NCBI GenBank assembly: GCA_023392535.1
Contig: JAEVYY010000024.1
Coordinates: forward strand, 124,001-188,000
DNA: 64,000 bases
Source of the DNA: Bacillota bacterium
GTDB taxonomy: Bacteria; Bacillota; Clostridia; Lachnospirales; Lachnospiraceae
Direction of reading: 5' to 3'
The position numbers and the translations under genes are program-made. Positions 1 to 7,268 of this stretch are shown here, one piece after another (position 1 is the first letter of the stretch; every line of letters begins with the position of its first letter). The notes beneath the pieces are model-generated. The model was not told the DNA's origin, ran no database searches, and was given only the letters and a program-made list of their open reading frames with translations.

Positions 1-840
1 AAATATAGATGTGGGTGCTATCATTGCAGAAGGTGAATTGTCGACAAGAATAATGATATTTCCTTCCAGTATTTGTGCAGAAGCGGTGTCTGGTCTCTCT
101 GTATACTTAAATTTTGGAAATGGGTTATACCATTTTCCCCTAAAAAGGCATTCTGCTAAACTTTCCTGATTCATAGAGAGTGCATCTATTTTAAGTGCAT
201 TAATTCTATTCCGAATCACATCCAAAAACTCTTGATCTACACGGGAATCCATATAACATAATACAATATCTGTCCTTGAACTTTTTCCCGCATTTAATAT
301 TTCCATTCTTAAATCTGTGCTTCTGATCCTTCTTCTGATTAAAGCCGTATTCATAACAACAGTCTCTACAAAGCCATCTTTAGAGCCTCTTAATGCTTTA
401 TCTTTTTCTGGCTCCTGGACATTTCTTGCAGGATATGATCTACAATCGATCAGAATGCAACTATGATACCCTTCCATAAATAGAGCAAAAACACCCGACA
501 TAATGTTATATATTATTTTATCCCATTTGTCTTCTATTTCTACTTGAATATGTGGTACGAACTGCTGTATCATGACCCCTATTTCATCCGTTACTTCATT
601 CTTTTTTATTTCCATAAAAGATTGTAATAATTTTTGCAAGAGGTCATCATCACAAAATCCATTAATAAAATAGGTACTTGCTTCTTTACCACCAATTATA
701 ATATTTCTGTTTACAATATCAAAATTTCTATCTACCCCAAGTTTTTTATCAATGAATGCTGTATTTCTTTTTAAAGAGTTTGACATTCTTTTTTCAAAAG
801 ATTCCATATCATTCCAGCTATATTCATTTTTTTCCTTCAT
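1..840 (-). CDS. Spore germination protein, GerA family (SpoVAF-like), 3' part cut by window edge
   Basis: The reading frame is open from an ATG at 840 to the window edge (280 codons, no stop). The translation carries the GerA-family block 'EPEKDKALRGSKDGFVETV', then 'NTALIRRRIRSTDLRME' and later 'NIIILVDNSPSAMIAPT', which are typical of the soluble N-terminal part of GerA/SpoVAF proteins. The transmembrane half would lie beyond base 1. The stretch 'RNIIIGGKEASTYFINGF' favours the SpoVAF branch over a canonical GerAA receptor subunit. Such proteins sit in the spore inner membrane and take part in germination. An AAAGGAG site lies 7 bases before the ATG, but it is inside a hairpin (848-889). 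Family call is firm; the exact member is not. Confidence 0.85.
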   Translation of the reverse strand, partial: MKEKNEYSWNDMESFEKRMSNSLKRNTAFIDKKLGVDRNFDIVNRNIIIGGKEASTYFINGFCDDDLLQKLLQSFMEIKKNEVTDEIGVMIQQFVPHIQVEIEDKWDKIIYNIMSGVFALFMEGYHSCILIDCRSYPARNVQEPEKDKALRGSKDGFVETVVMNTALIRRRIRSTDLRMEILNAGKSSRTDIVLCYMDSRVDQEFLDVIRNRINALKIDALSMNQESLAECLFRGKWYNPFPKFKYTERPDTASAQILEGNIIILVDNSPSAMIAPTSIF

Positions 841-847
841 AAGAAAA

Positions 848-889
848 CTCCTTTTTAGGCATTTTCTAATTAGTCTGCCAAAAAAGGAG
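848..889 (-). terminator. Hairpin between dut and the SpoVAF-like gene, containing that gene's RBS
   Basis: On the minus strand the arms CTCCTTTTTTGGCA (889-876) and TGCCTAAAAAGGAG (861-848) pair over 14 positions with one A-A mismatch and a 14-base loop, followed by TTTTCTT and then the ATG at 840. It resembles an intrinsic terminator for the nrd-dut transcript. Its 3' arm is also the Shine-Dalgarno sequence of the next gene, so it could instead block translation. Confidence 0.55.
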
Positions 890-916
890 TATCTTATTCA
901 TTCTCTTATTGCTAAC

Positions 917-1426
917 TTACTTTGTCGTACTACCAAACCCGCCATTTCTAATCGCCACTGCCTCATCATCGACTGTTATCCCATATTCTACAAAGATACC
1001 TTGCATAAAACCAGTTCCTGCCTCGATTTTAAAGGCTTTGTCTTCATTGGAGTCATTTGTTATCTTTGCAAAAATATGCCCTTCATTATCTGAATAAAAA
1101 TAATCACTATCAATAATTCCAACTGTATTATTCAGCTGAAGTCTGTATTTAAATCCAAGACCACTTCTTGGATAAAGCTTTAAGACCCAGTTTTCTTCCA
1201 TTTCCACTCTGATACCAGTTGGAATTTTTATAGTTTCTCCTGGTTGTAATGTGAAAGTAACCGGGGCATAAAAATCATATCCTGCACTCCCCCGGGTAGC
1301 TCTTGTAGGTAATTTAACAGTATTGTAAACATGGAGAACATTTTCTACACTCTCTGGAAACGCATCTATATATCCTTTTTCAAATTCCTTGAAACTTACC
1401 TTATGAAACTTAGAAATCTTTTGCAT
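917..1426 (-). CDS. dut: dUTP diphosphatase (trimeric dUTPase family)
   Basis: Hydrolyses dUTP to dUMP and pyrophosphate, keeping uracil out of DNA and supplying dUMP for thymidylate synthesis. The five dUTPase motifs appear in order: AGYDFYAP (motif 1), PRSGLG (2), the GIIDSDY region (3), GTGFMQGIF (4) and the C-terminal RNGGFGSTTK (5, close to the usual GFGSTG P-loop-like tail). At 169 residues it is slightly long because of about 35 extra N-terminal residues. The start at 1426 has an AAAGGAG site 7 bases upstream. It follows nrdG by 24 bases and is probably cotranscribed with nrdDG, so dNTP synthesis and dUTP clearance would be expressed together. Confidence 0.9.
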   Translation of the reverse strand: MQKISKFHKVSFKEFEKGYIDAFPESVENVLHVYNTVKLPTRATRGSAGYDFYAPVTFTLQPGETIKIPTGIRVEMEENWVLKLYPRSGLGFKYRLQLNNTVGIIDSDYFYSDNEGHIFAKITNDSNEDKAFKIEAGTGFMQGIFVEYGITVDDEAVAIRNGGFGSTTK

Positions 1427-1450
1427 GTATATTCTCCTTTATTTCGAATC

Positions 1451-1954
1451 TTAATAATCCTCACAATAGATGACCGGTTCCCTATCAAGGTCTAATAAAG
1501 ATTCCTTTACATCTATTACTCTTTGATTTTTACTGCCCTTCCAGCGAAGTTTTTTATCCAGTTCCTTAATATGAAATTCTCCATCTACCAAGACATCTAC
1601 ATACTTCAACCACGAGCTGTTTTTGATCTCTTCCCAAAGAGCCCCTGTATAGAGCCAAATGGTCTTTTCTGGATACTTTTTCTTCAGTTCTTCTATAAAA
1701 TCACGTACCTCCATACGGTTAGCGGAATGTAAGGGATCACCGCCAGAAAAAGTAATTCCAGAAATATAAGGTTTTTCCAATTGTTCATAAATTTCCTGTT
1801 TTGCCGCCTCATCAAACACGGTTCCACCATTTGGATCCCAGGTAATCGGATTATGGCATTCTTCACAGCAATGATCACACCCAGCGACCCATAATACTAC
1901 ACGCAGACCATCACCATTCAGCATATCGTCTTTTGTGATATTGTGATACCTCAT
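1451..1954 (-). CDS. nrdG: Anaerobic ribonucleotide reductase activating protein
   Basis: Radical SAM activase that uses a 4Fe-4S cluster and S-adenosylmethionine to install the glycyl radical on NrdD. The cluster motif is C26-x3-C30-x2-C33 (GCDHCCEECHN), followed by ITWDP and the SAM-binding TFSGGDPL stretch. Length (167 aa) is typical of the family. It begins two bases after the nrdD stop, which indicates translational coupling. Start ATG at 1954. Confidence 0.93.
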   Translation of the reverse strand: MRYHNITKDDMLNGDGLRVVLWVAGCDHCCEECHNPITWDPNGGTVFDEAAKQEIYEQLEKPYISGITFSGGDPLHSANRMEVRDFIEELKKKYPEKTIWLYTGALWEEIKNSSWLKYVDVLVDGEFHIKELDKKLRWKGSKNQRVIDVKESLLDLDREPVIYCEDY

Positions 1955-1956
1955 GA

Positions 1957-4146
1957 TTACATGCTCTTCCTTTCCGCTATTTCTGCCATCTTCGCATCAT
2001 TTAACCTCGTATCTCCATGAACTCTAGAATAGGATAAATAACCATTCATTCGCTCAATCTTGGTGAGATTTTTACTTCCGCACTCCGGACATACATCCAT
2101 CTCTAATTCCTGATGACCACAATCATCACAATACGCAAGAGATAAATTTACGCCCTCGTAGAATCCCATCTCCATTGCTCTGTGAATTAATGTTTTAATC
2201 GCTTCCAGATTATAACCGATCGGATATTTTACATACTGTATCTTTCCACCATTTGATAATTCCCAAAAGCGATATTCTAAATCCTGCTTTTGTATTGGTG
2301 TTATTTCTTCTGTCACATGACAGTGAAAACTATTGCTTACATATTCTTTATCAGAAACACCTTCTATAATGCCATACTTTTTTCGGAACTGTTGTACCTG
2401 TAAACCACAGAGATTTTCAGCAGGGGTTCCATAGATAGCATATAAGTTGCCATCTTCATTCTTGAACTCATTAATCTTTTTATTGATATACTCCAAAACA
2501 TCAACTGCAAATTTACCATCTTCTACAAGAGATTTCCCATTGTAGAGCATCTGCAACTCATTGAAGGCAGTTATTCCAAAAGATGCCGTAGCTGCTTTCA
2601 GGAGAGGCTTTATCTTATCTGACAATTTCAGATTGCCACCTAAAAATCCACCTTCACAGTAGGCAAGCGGGTTCGTGGATGCTCTCATTTCACCAAGATA
2701 AGCATATGTTCTAATATGCAGATTACGGATTAAATTCAAATAATAATCAAGCACTTCATAGAAATCCCGGCTTTCCTGCCTTGCTTTTGCAAGTATCATC
2801 GGTAAATGGAGTGAAACCGCACCAATATTAAATCTTCCTGTAAAGACTGGTGAATCTTTATCGTCTGCTGGATACATCCCACCCCTTTTATACCATGGGG
2901 ACAAGAAAGCTCTACATCCCATAGGTGAGATGATTTCTCCATATTGCTTGTACATACTTGCAATATAACCTTTGCCAGTCAGGCTTAACCAATCCGGATA
3001 CATTGTTTCCGCCGAGCATTGTACCCCTACTTCAAATACATCCTCCAATAATTTTCCAGAACCATGTAAATTCTCGTCGTATAAGAAAACAATTTTGGGA
3101 AATAATACTGGTTTTTTATGCCCCTCTTTCCCCTGTCCTTTTCTTCTGACGTTCAGCATAGTCATAGTTGCCAGCTTTGCAAATTTTCCTGTTCCCGTAC
3201 CTGCCGTCACGGTGATGAAAGGATAGTCACCACGGCTGCTGGCCACGGTATTAAATTTATATTCCCAGCCCTGGAAACCTTGCTCAAATTCTTTCTTTAC
3301 ATCTGCAAAGGCCTCATTTTCTGCCCTCTCTTCCGAAATGCCAAGTTTTTTATATTTGTATAAGTTCCTTTGATACGATTTTTCTGCATAAGGCTCCAGA
3401 ATAAGATCTACGCTTGGTACTGTAAAACCACCGTATTGCTGGCTTGCAGCACTTAAAACAATATCGCCGATGACATCAAAAGCTACATCTAAAGTTTTCG
3501 GCTCGTTATACCAGATATTTCCCATTTCGAAACCGCCTGATAAAACATTTTTGACATCGAACAGACAGCAATTCATAGTATCTCTTCTGGCAGACATATC
3601 ATGTACATAGATATAGCCATCCCTGCATGCCTGTATTTCCTCTGTCGTCATAAAGAATTTTTGATATAATTCCTTATTCAACTGATTAAATATAAGGCTC
3701 CTCTTTGTGGAAACGAGAGCGCTATCCGTATTCGCATTCTCCTTATCCCCTACATACATAATTGATTGACTCTTTTTATAAACATCATCCAGCATACTTA
3801 CAAAATCTTGTTTATAATTTCGATAATCCCGATAGCTTTTTGCTACAATAGGTTTCACTGTTTCCAATGCACCTTCTACAATATTATGCATGATCGGTAT
3901 CGGAATCTGATCCTGTTCCAATTCATCTACCTTTTCAATGACATAGGCACAAATATGCATTTTATCTTCTCGGCTAAATTTAGTCAATGCTCTATACGCT
4001 GACTTTCCAACTGCATTGATTACCTTACCAACGTTAAATTCTTCCAGACTACCATCTTTTTTTATCACTTTAATTGCTTTTTTAGGCTGATATTCTTTTC
4101 CATAATCATAAGTATCTTTTAGAATTGCATCCATTTTATTTCCCAT
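1957..4146 (-). CDS. nrdD: Anaerobic (class III) ribonucleoside-triphosphate reductase
   Basis: Oxygen-sensitive glycyl radical enzyme that reduces ribonucleoside triphosphates to deoxynucleotides. An N-terminal ATP-cone (around KVIKKDGSLEEFNVGKVINA) gives allosteric control. The C-terminus holds a four-cysteine zinc site (CDDCG...CPECG) and the glycyl radical segment RMNGYLS. I place the start at 4146 (MGNKMDAILK), about 729 aa, preceded by AAGGGTGAG. The frame stays open to an ATG at 4227, but that ATG coincides with the predicted transcription start and has no ribosome site, and the extra codons overlap the NrdR-like boxes. First gene of nrdD-nrdG-dut. Confidence 0.93.
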   Translation of the reverse strand: MGNKMDAILKDTYDYGKEYQPKKAIKVIKKDGSLEEFNVGKVINAVGKSAYRALTKFSREDKMHICAYVIEKVDELEQDQIPIPIMHNIVEGALETVKPIVAKSYRDYRNYKQDFVSMLDDVYKKSQSIMYVGDKENANTDSALVSTKRSLIFNQLNKELYQKFFMTTEEIQACRDGYIYVHDMSARRDTMNCCLFDVKNVLSGGFEMGNIWYNEPKTLDVAFDVIGDIVLSAASQQYGGFTVPSVDLILEPYAEKSYQRNLYKYKKLGISEERAENEAFADVKKEFEQGFQGWEYKFNTVASSRGDYPFITVTAGTGTGKFAKLATMTMLNVRRKGQGKEGHKKPVLFPKIVFLYDENLHGSGKLLEDVFEVGVQCSAETMYPDWLSLTGKGYIASMYKQYGEIISPMGCRAFLSPWYKRGGMYPADDKDSPVFTGRFNIGAVSLHLPMILAKARQESRDFYEVLDYYLNLIRNLHIRTYAYLGEMRASTNPLAYCEGGFLGGNLKLSDKIKPLLKAATASFGITAFNELQMLYNGKSLVEDGKFAVDVLEYINKKINEFKNEDGNLYAIYGTPAENLCGLQVQQFRKKYGIIEGVSDKEYVSNSFHCHVTEEITPIQKQDLEYRFWELSNGGKIQYVKYPIGYNLEAIKTLIHRAMEMGFYEGVNLSLAYCDDCGHQELEMDVCPECGSKNLTKIERMNGYLSYSRVHGDTRLNDAKMAEIAERKSM

Positions 4147-4173
4147 ATCTCTCACCCTTCTAAACTCATCCTC

Positions 4174-4220
4174 CACTCCCATATAGTGCCTGTGGTAAAT
4201 ACCAACACAATATATTGTGG
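4174..4220 (-). promoter_or_regulatory. Pair of NrdR-like boxes in the nrdD leader
   Basis: The proximal box at 4205-4220 reads CCACAATATATTGTGT on the minus strand, matching the NrdR consensus acaCwATATATwGtgt almost perfectly. A weaker second box at 4174-4189 keeps one half-site (minus-strand CACTATAT). Their centres are 31 bp apart, three helical turns, which is the usual spacing of paired NrdR boxes. NrdR represses ribonucleotide reductase genes according to bound nucleotide. The repressor gene is not in this window. Confidence 0.72.
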
Positions 4221-4232
4221 TTTTCATTTATA

Positions 4233-4261
4233 AGTATATGGTATTTGGATTTATCTGTCAA
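4233..4261 (-). promoter_or_regulatory. Vegetative-type promoter of nrdD-nrdG-dut
   Basis: On the minus strand TTGACA (4261-4256) and TATACT (4238-4233) are separated by 17 bp, a near-consensus sigma-A promoter. The expected transcription start near 4226 lies just ahead of the NrdR-like boxes, which suits repression by blocking initiation or clearance. Confidence 0.75.
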
Positions 4262-4267
4262 CGCTTC

Positions 4268-5443
4268 TTATTTATTTATTATAATTCTACTGTCACGGAT
4301 TGCTTCAACAGACTCTCTTATTTTTTCAACTGGTAGTGTCAATGCAAATCTGACATATCCTTTTCCCAAACTTCCAAAACTGCTCCCCGGAGTACATAAA
4401 ACTCCGGTTCTATCAACCAATTCTTTTACAAATGCGACATCATCCGTAAACCCTTCCGGTATCGGTCCCCATGCAAACATCGTTCCCTCACTGTCTGGAA
4501 TATGCCATCCAATATTTCTCAGTCCTCCACATAAGGCATCGCGTCTAGCTTGATACTTTACACATTGCTCTTTTACAATAGTATCCGGACCAGTCAGGGC
4601 TGCAATGGCCCCATATTGAACTGGCAAAAATGTACCGTAATCGATTTGAGAACGTAATTTCCTGAAATTTTGAACAATTTCCCTATTTCCAACCAAAAAA
4701 CCAACTCTTGCTCCTGTATAGTTGTATGATTTTGATAACGAATAGAATTCCACGCAAACTTCTTTTGCACCTTTAATCGATAAAATAGAAATACCTTCTC
4801 TACCATCATAAATGATATCAGAATATGCATTATCATGGATAATAATAATATTATTTTCTCTTGCCCAAGGAATCAATTTTTCATAAAAACTCCTTGGTGC
4901 TGTTTTACAAATTGGATTAATCGGATAAGAAACAATCATGAATTTTACTTTTTGAAGAAAAATCTTATCCATATTATGTAAATCTGGCAAATAGTGATTT
5001 TCTTCCAATAGATCATAGGTCACGATGGTTGCATTTGCAAGAGAGGGCCCCATCTCAAAAATAGGGTACCCAGGATTTGGTATTAATACCACATCTTCAG
5101 GATCACATAACGATAGACCAATATGTGTAATTCCTTCCTGTGAACCATAAACCGACATTATTTCTTCTTGGGAAATACTAACCCCATAACGTTTTTGGTA
5201 CCTATAAATAACCGCTTCTACTAACTCAGGTAAGTCAACAAGTGCATATTTATAATTATCTGGATTTTTTGCAGCTTCGCTCACCGCTTGCATAATATGA
5301 TCCGCTGGTTTAAAGTCAGGAGTTCCGACCGAAAAATTATATACTTCTTTTCCTTCCTCCATTCGCTTATTCTTAATTTCATTTAATGTTTGAAAAATCC
5401 CTTCCTGATAATCATCCATACGTGATGCAAAATGTATTTCCAT
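4268..5443 (-). CDS. PLP-dependent class I/II aminotransferase
   Basis: Fold-type I aminotransferase of 391 residues. The PLP lysine is in SLSKSYNYTGARVGF, and the N-terminal substrate and cofactor segments YNFSVGTPDFKP and YGSQEG...NPGYPIF are clear. The overall pattern resembles the Clostridial group related to LL-diaminopimelate/alanine aminotransferases, but the substrate cannot be fixed from sequence alone. It starts 20 bases after the stop of the WYL regulator gene and probably shares its transcript. The start at 5443 has an AGGAGA site. It ends about 40 bases before the nrd promoter, with no clear terminator between. Confidence 0.85.
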   Translation of the reverse strand: MEIHFASRMDDYQEGIFQTLNEIKNKRMEEGKEVYNFSVGTPDFKPADHIMQAVSEAAKNPDNYKYALVDLPELVEAVIYRYQKRYGVSISQEEIMSVYGSQEGITHIGLSLCDPEDVVLIPNPGYPIFEMGPSLANATIVTYDLLEENHYLPDLHNMDKIFLQKVKFMIVSYPINPICKTAPRSFYEKLIPWARENNIIIIHDNAYSDIIYDGREGISILSIKGAKEVCVEFYSLSKSYNYTGARVGFLVGNREIVQNFRKLRSQIDYGTFLPVQYGAIAALTGPDTIVKEQCVKYQARRDALCGGLRNIGWHIPDSEGTMFAWGPIPEGFTDDVAFVKELVDRTGVLCTPGSSFGSLGKGYVRFALTLPVEKIRESVEAIRDSRIIINK

Positions 5444-5462
5444 ATCCTCTCCTAACTGTTCC

Positions 5463-6452
5463 CTATTGATAAAGTGTTATTAATGCTATTAAATATTGTT
5501 CATATTCACTGACAATACTTTGCGGAGCAATAATTTTTGCTTCCCTTCCAAGACCTGTGAGCCATCCAAAGAACTGACCACTAATTGCGACTTTTACCCG
5601 CACTGAAAAATTCTCTTCGTCTCTTTTTCGAAGATCAACTTGTTTACCAAACCGATCAATTACAACACCAACCAACCGATTTGTGAACTGCATCGTAACC
5701 GTTTCCTCATATCCAGCATACATTCCGAATGTTTTATTTGCATATTCAGCTATCTGATGCTCTTTCAACAGTTCCATACCCTTTCTAGGTACGCTCAGTA
5801 TTTCCATATCAAGCATTTTATCAACGCGATAGTGTTTTACCTTCTGCTCCGTTTCGTCATATGCCACTAAATAGTAATTTTCATCTCTCCAAAGTAAAGC
5901 TAATGGACTGATTCGATAACGATTTCCATTTTTACGGAATTTCATTTTCTTATTCAAATTCCAATCAAAATATTGAAATGATATTTTAACATTATTCTGA
6001 ATCGCCTTATGTATAGAGTCTACATTGTAGTAAATGCTCTCATTTTCATTCTTTACACGATCAAATACATATACCTGACGCTGTAATTGTTTTGCCTCAT
6101 ACTTACTTGCCAATGATTCAATCTTTTTAATTAATTGTTTTGATTTTTTTATGGTAATAAATTTAGATGATTGCACTGCATCTACCAGTAATTTAAGCTC
6201 CGGTAACTCAAACTGTCTGCTTGCCAGATAATACCCGCCCGTTTTTTTATTTTTACTTGTTACGATATCATACCCAAACCGCTGTAATTGCTCAATGTCC
6301 GTATAAATCGTTTTTCTCTCTACCGATATCTCAAACTGCTCTAACTCCGCTATCAGTTCTTGAGTTGTGATAGCGTGTTCTTCATCCGTTTTTTCATTTA
6401 ATATTTTTACAAGATACAATAATTTTAATTTTTGATTTGATGATTTTGGCAT
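5463..6452 (-). CDS. HTH-WYL domain transcriptional regulator
   Basis: The N-terminal helix-turn-helix (roughly residues 8-70: KLLYLVKILNEKTDEEHAIT, then VERKTIYTDIEQLQRFGYDI) is followed by a WYL domain (ISPLALLWRDENYYLVAYD, then KHYRVDKM), which in known members senses nucleic acids or small molecules. I choose the ATG at 6452 (MPKSSNQ) because AGGA lies 7 bases upstream; the frame extends 5 codons further. The downstream aminotransferase, 20 bases away, is the likeliest linked target. A terminator separates it from the rnhA group upstream. Confidence 0.85.
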   Translation of the reverse strand: MPKSSNQKLKLLYLVKILNEKTDEEHAITTQELIAELEQFEISVERKTIYTDIEQLQRFGYDIVTSKNKKTGGYYLASRQFELPELKLLVDAVQSSKFITIKKSKQLIKKIESLASKYEAKQLQRQVYVFDRVKNENESIYYNVDSIHKAIQNNVKISFQYFDWNLNKKMKFRKNGNRYRISPLALLWRDENYYLVAYDETEQKVKHYRVDKMLDMEILSVPRKGMELLKEHQIAEYANKTFGMYAGYEETVTMQFTNRLVGVVIDRFGKQVDLRKRDEENFSVRVKVAISGQFFGWLTGLGREAKIIAPQSIVSEYEQYLIALITLYQ

Positions 6453-6494
6453 GTCCATTCCTGTCATTCTTTAAAATTAAATAACGTACAAAGA

Positions 6495-6523
6495 AAGGCG
6501 TTCATGATGGTAATGAACACCTT
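6495..6523 (-). terminator. Intrinsic terminator after the mutS-like/rnhA/small membrane gene group
   Basis: Minus strand AAGGTGTTCAT and ATGAACGCCTT form an 11-bp stem (one G-T pair) with a 7-base loop, followed by TCTTT. It lies between the small membrane protein gene and the WYL regulator. Confidence 0.65.
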
Positions 6524-6546
6524 TTCACTCATATTGTTCTGTTTTA

Positions 6547-6717
6547 TTATTGCTCCAAAGCTTTCTTTTCCATTTTATCCTGCATCGCAATTTTTGCATC
6601 TTTACTCTTTCTCCATTTCACACCAATAAAACATGCAATCAAGATCAAGATCACCGTAATGCCAAAAACCCATAAGTAATGAATAAGGCTGCTCAAAAAT
6701 AACATTAAATTAACCAT
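6547..6717 (-). CDS. Small single-pass membrane protein of unknown function
   Basis: About 56 residues: a hydrophobic helix (roughly residues 12-34, HYLWVFGITVILILIACFIG) followed by a charged tail rich in Lys and Glu (KWRKSKDAKIAMQDKMEKK). I recognise no family. The ATG at 6717 is preceded by GTGAG; a GTG four codons earlier (6729) is an alternative start. It lies just downstream of rnhA on the same strand and ends before a strong terminator, which supports expression as the last gene of the mutS-like-rnhA transcript. Coding status is probable, not certain. Confidence 0.5.
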   Translation of the reverse strand: MVNLMLFLSSLIHYLWVFGITVILILIACFIGVKWRKSKDAKIAMQDKMEKKALEQ

Positions 6718-6762
6718 ATACGTGCTCACTTTCTTTTTTTCGGCTTATTTTAATTCATATAT

Positions 6763-7248
6763 TTATGATAGCATTGATTCCGCTACATCGTCAAGTAAGT
6801 CAATCCCATCAGCGGCAGTCGTTGCCAAAATATCACAACGCTCATTTTCCGGATGTCCGGCATGTCCTTTTACCCAGGTAAATGTAACCTTATGCCTTTC
6901 CATTGCTTTTAATAATCGTTTCCATAAATCTATATTTTTAACAGGCTTATTTGCACTGTTCTTCCAATTTTTCTTTAACCAGCCTTCTATCCAATGTTGA
7001 TTAAATGCATCCGTTACATATTTGGAATCTGAAATAACATTTACTTCACAAGATTTATTTAAAGCTTCCATAGCTGTGATAACGCCCATCAATTCCATCC
7101 TGTTATTTGTGGTTTTCTTATAGCCTGCACTATATTCCCTCTCATGCAACGTTCCATTTTTATCCACATATTGTATGATTGCGCCATACCCTCCTGGTCC
7201 ATCTGGATTACCTCTGGCAGAGCCATCGGCATAGATTGTTATATACAT
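6763..7248 (-). CDS. rnhA: Ribonuclease HI
   Basis: Cleaves RNA in RNA-DNA hybrids. From the ATG at 7248 (161 aa) the catalytic carboxylates are D8 (YADGSARGNP), E52 (NNRMEL), D74 (ISDSKY) and D139 (NERCDILA), with the KGHAGHPENE loop supplying the catalytic-site histidine. An AGGAGG site 7 bases before 7248 fixes the start; a 12-codon longer frame would overlap the upstream gene. The basic tryptophan-rich handle (GWLKKNWKN) of E. coli-type RNase HI is present. It follows the MutS-like gene by about 20 bases. Confidence 0.92.
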   Translation of the reverse strand: MYITIYADGSARGNPDGPGGYGAIIQYVDKNGTLHEREYSAGYKKTTNNRMELMGVITAMEALNKSCEVNVISDSKYVTDAFNQHWIEGWLKKNWKNSANKPVKNIDLWKRLLKAMERHKVTFTWVKGHAGHPENERCDILATTAADGIDLLDDVAESMLS

Positions 7249-7268
7249 CCTCACTCCTCCTACCAATT

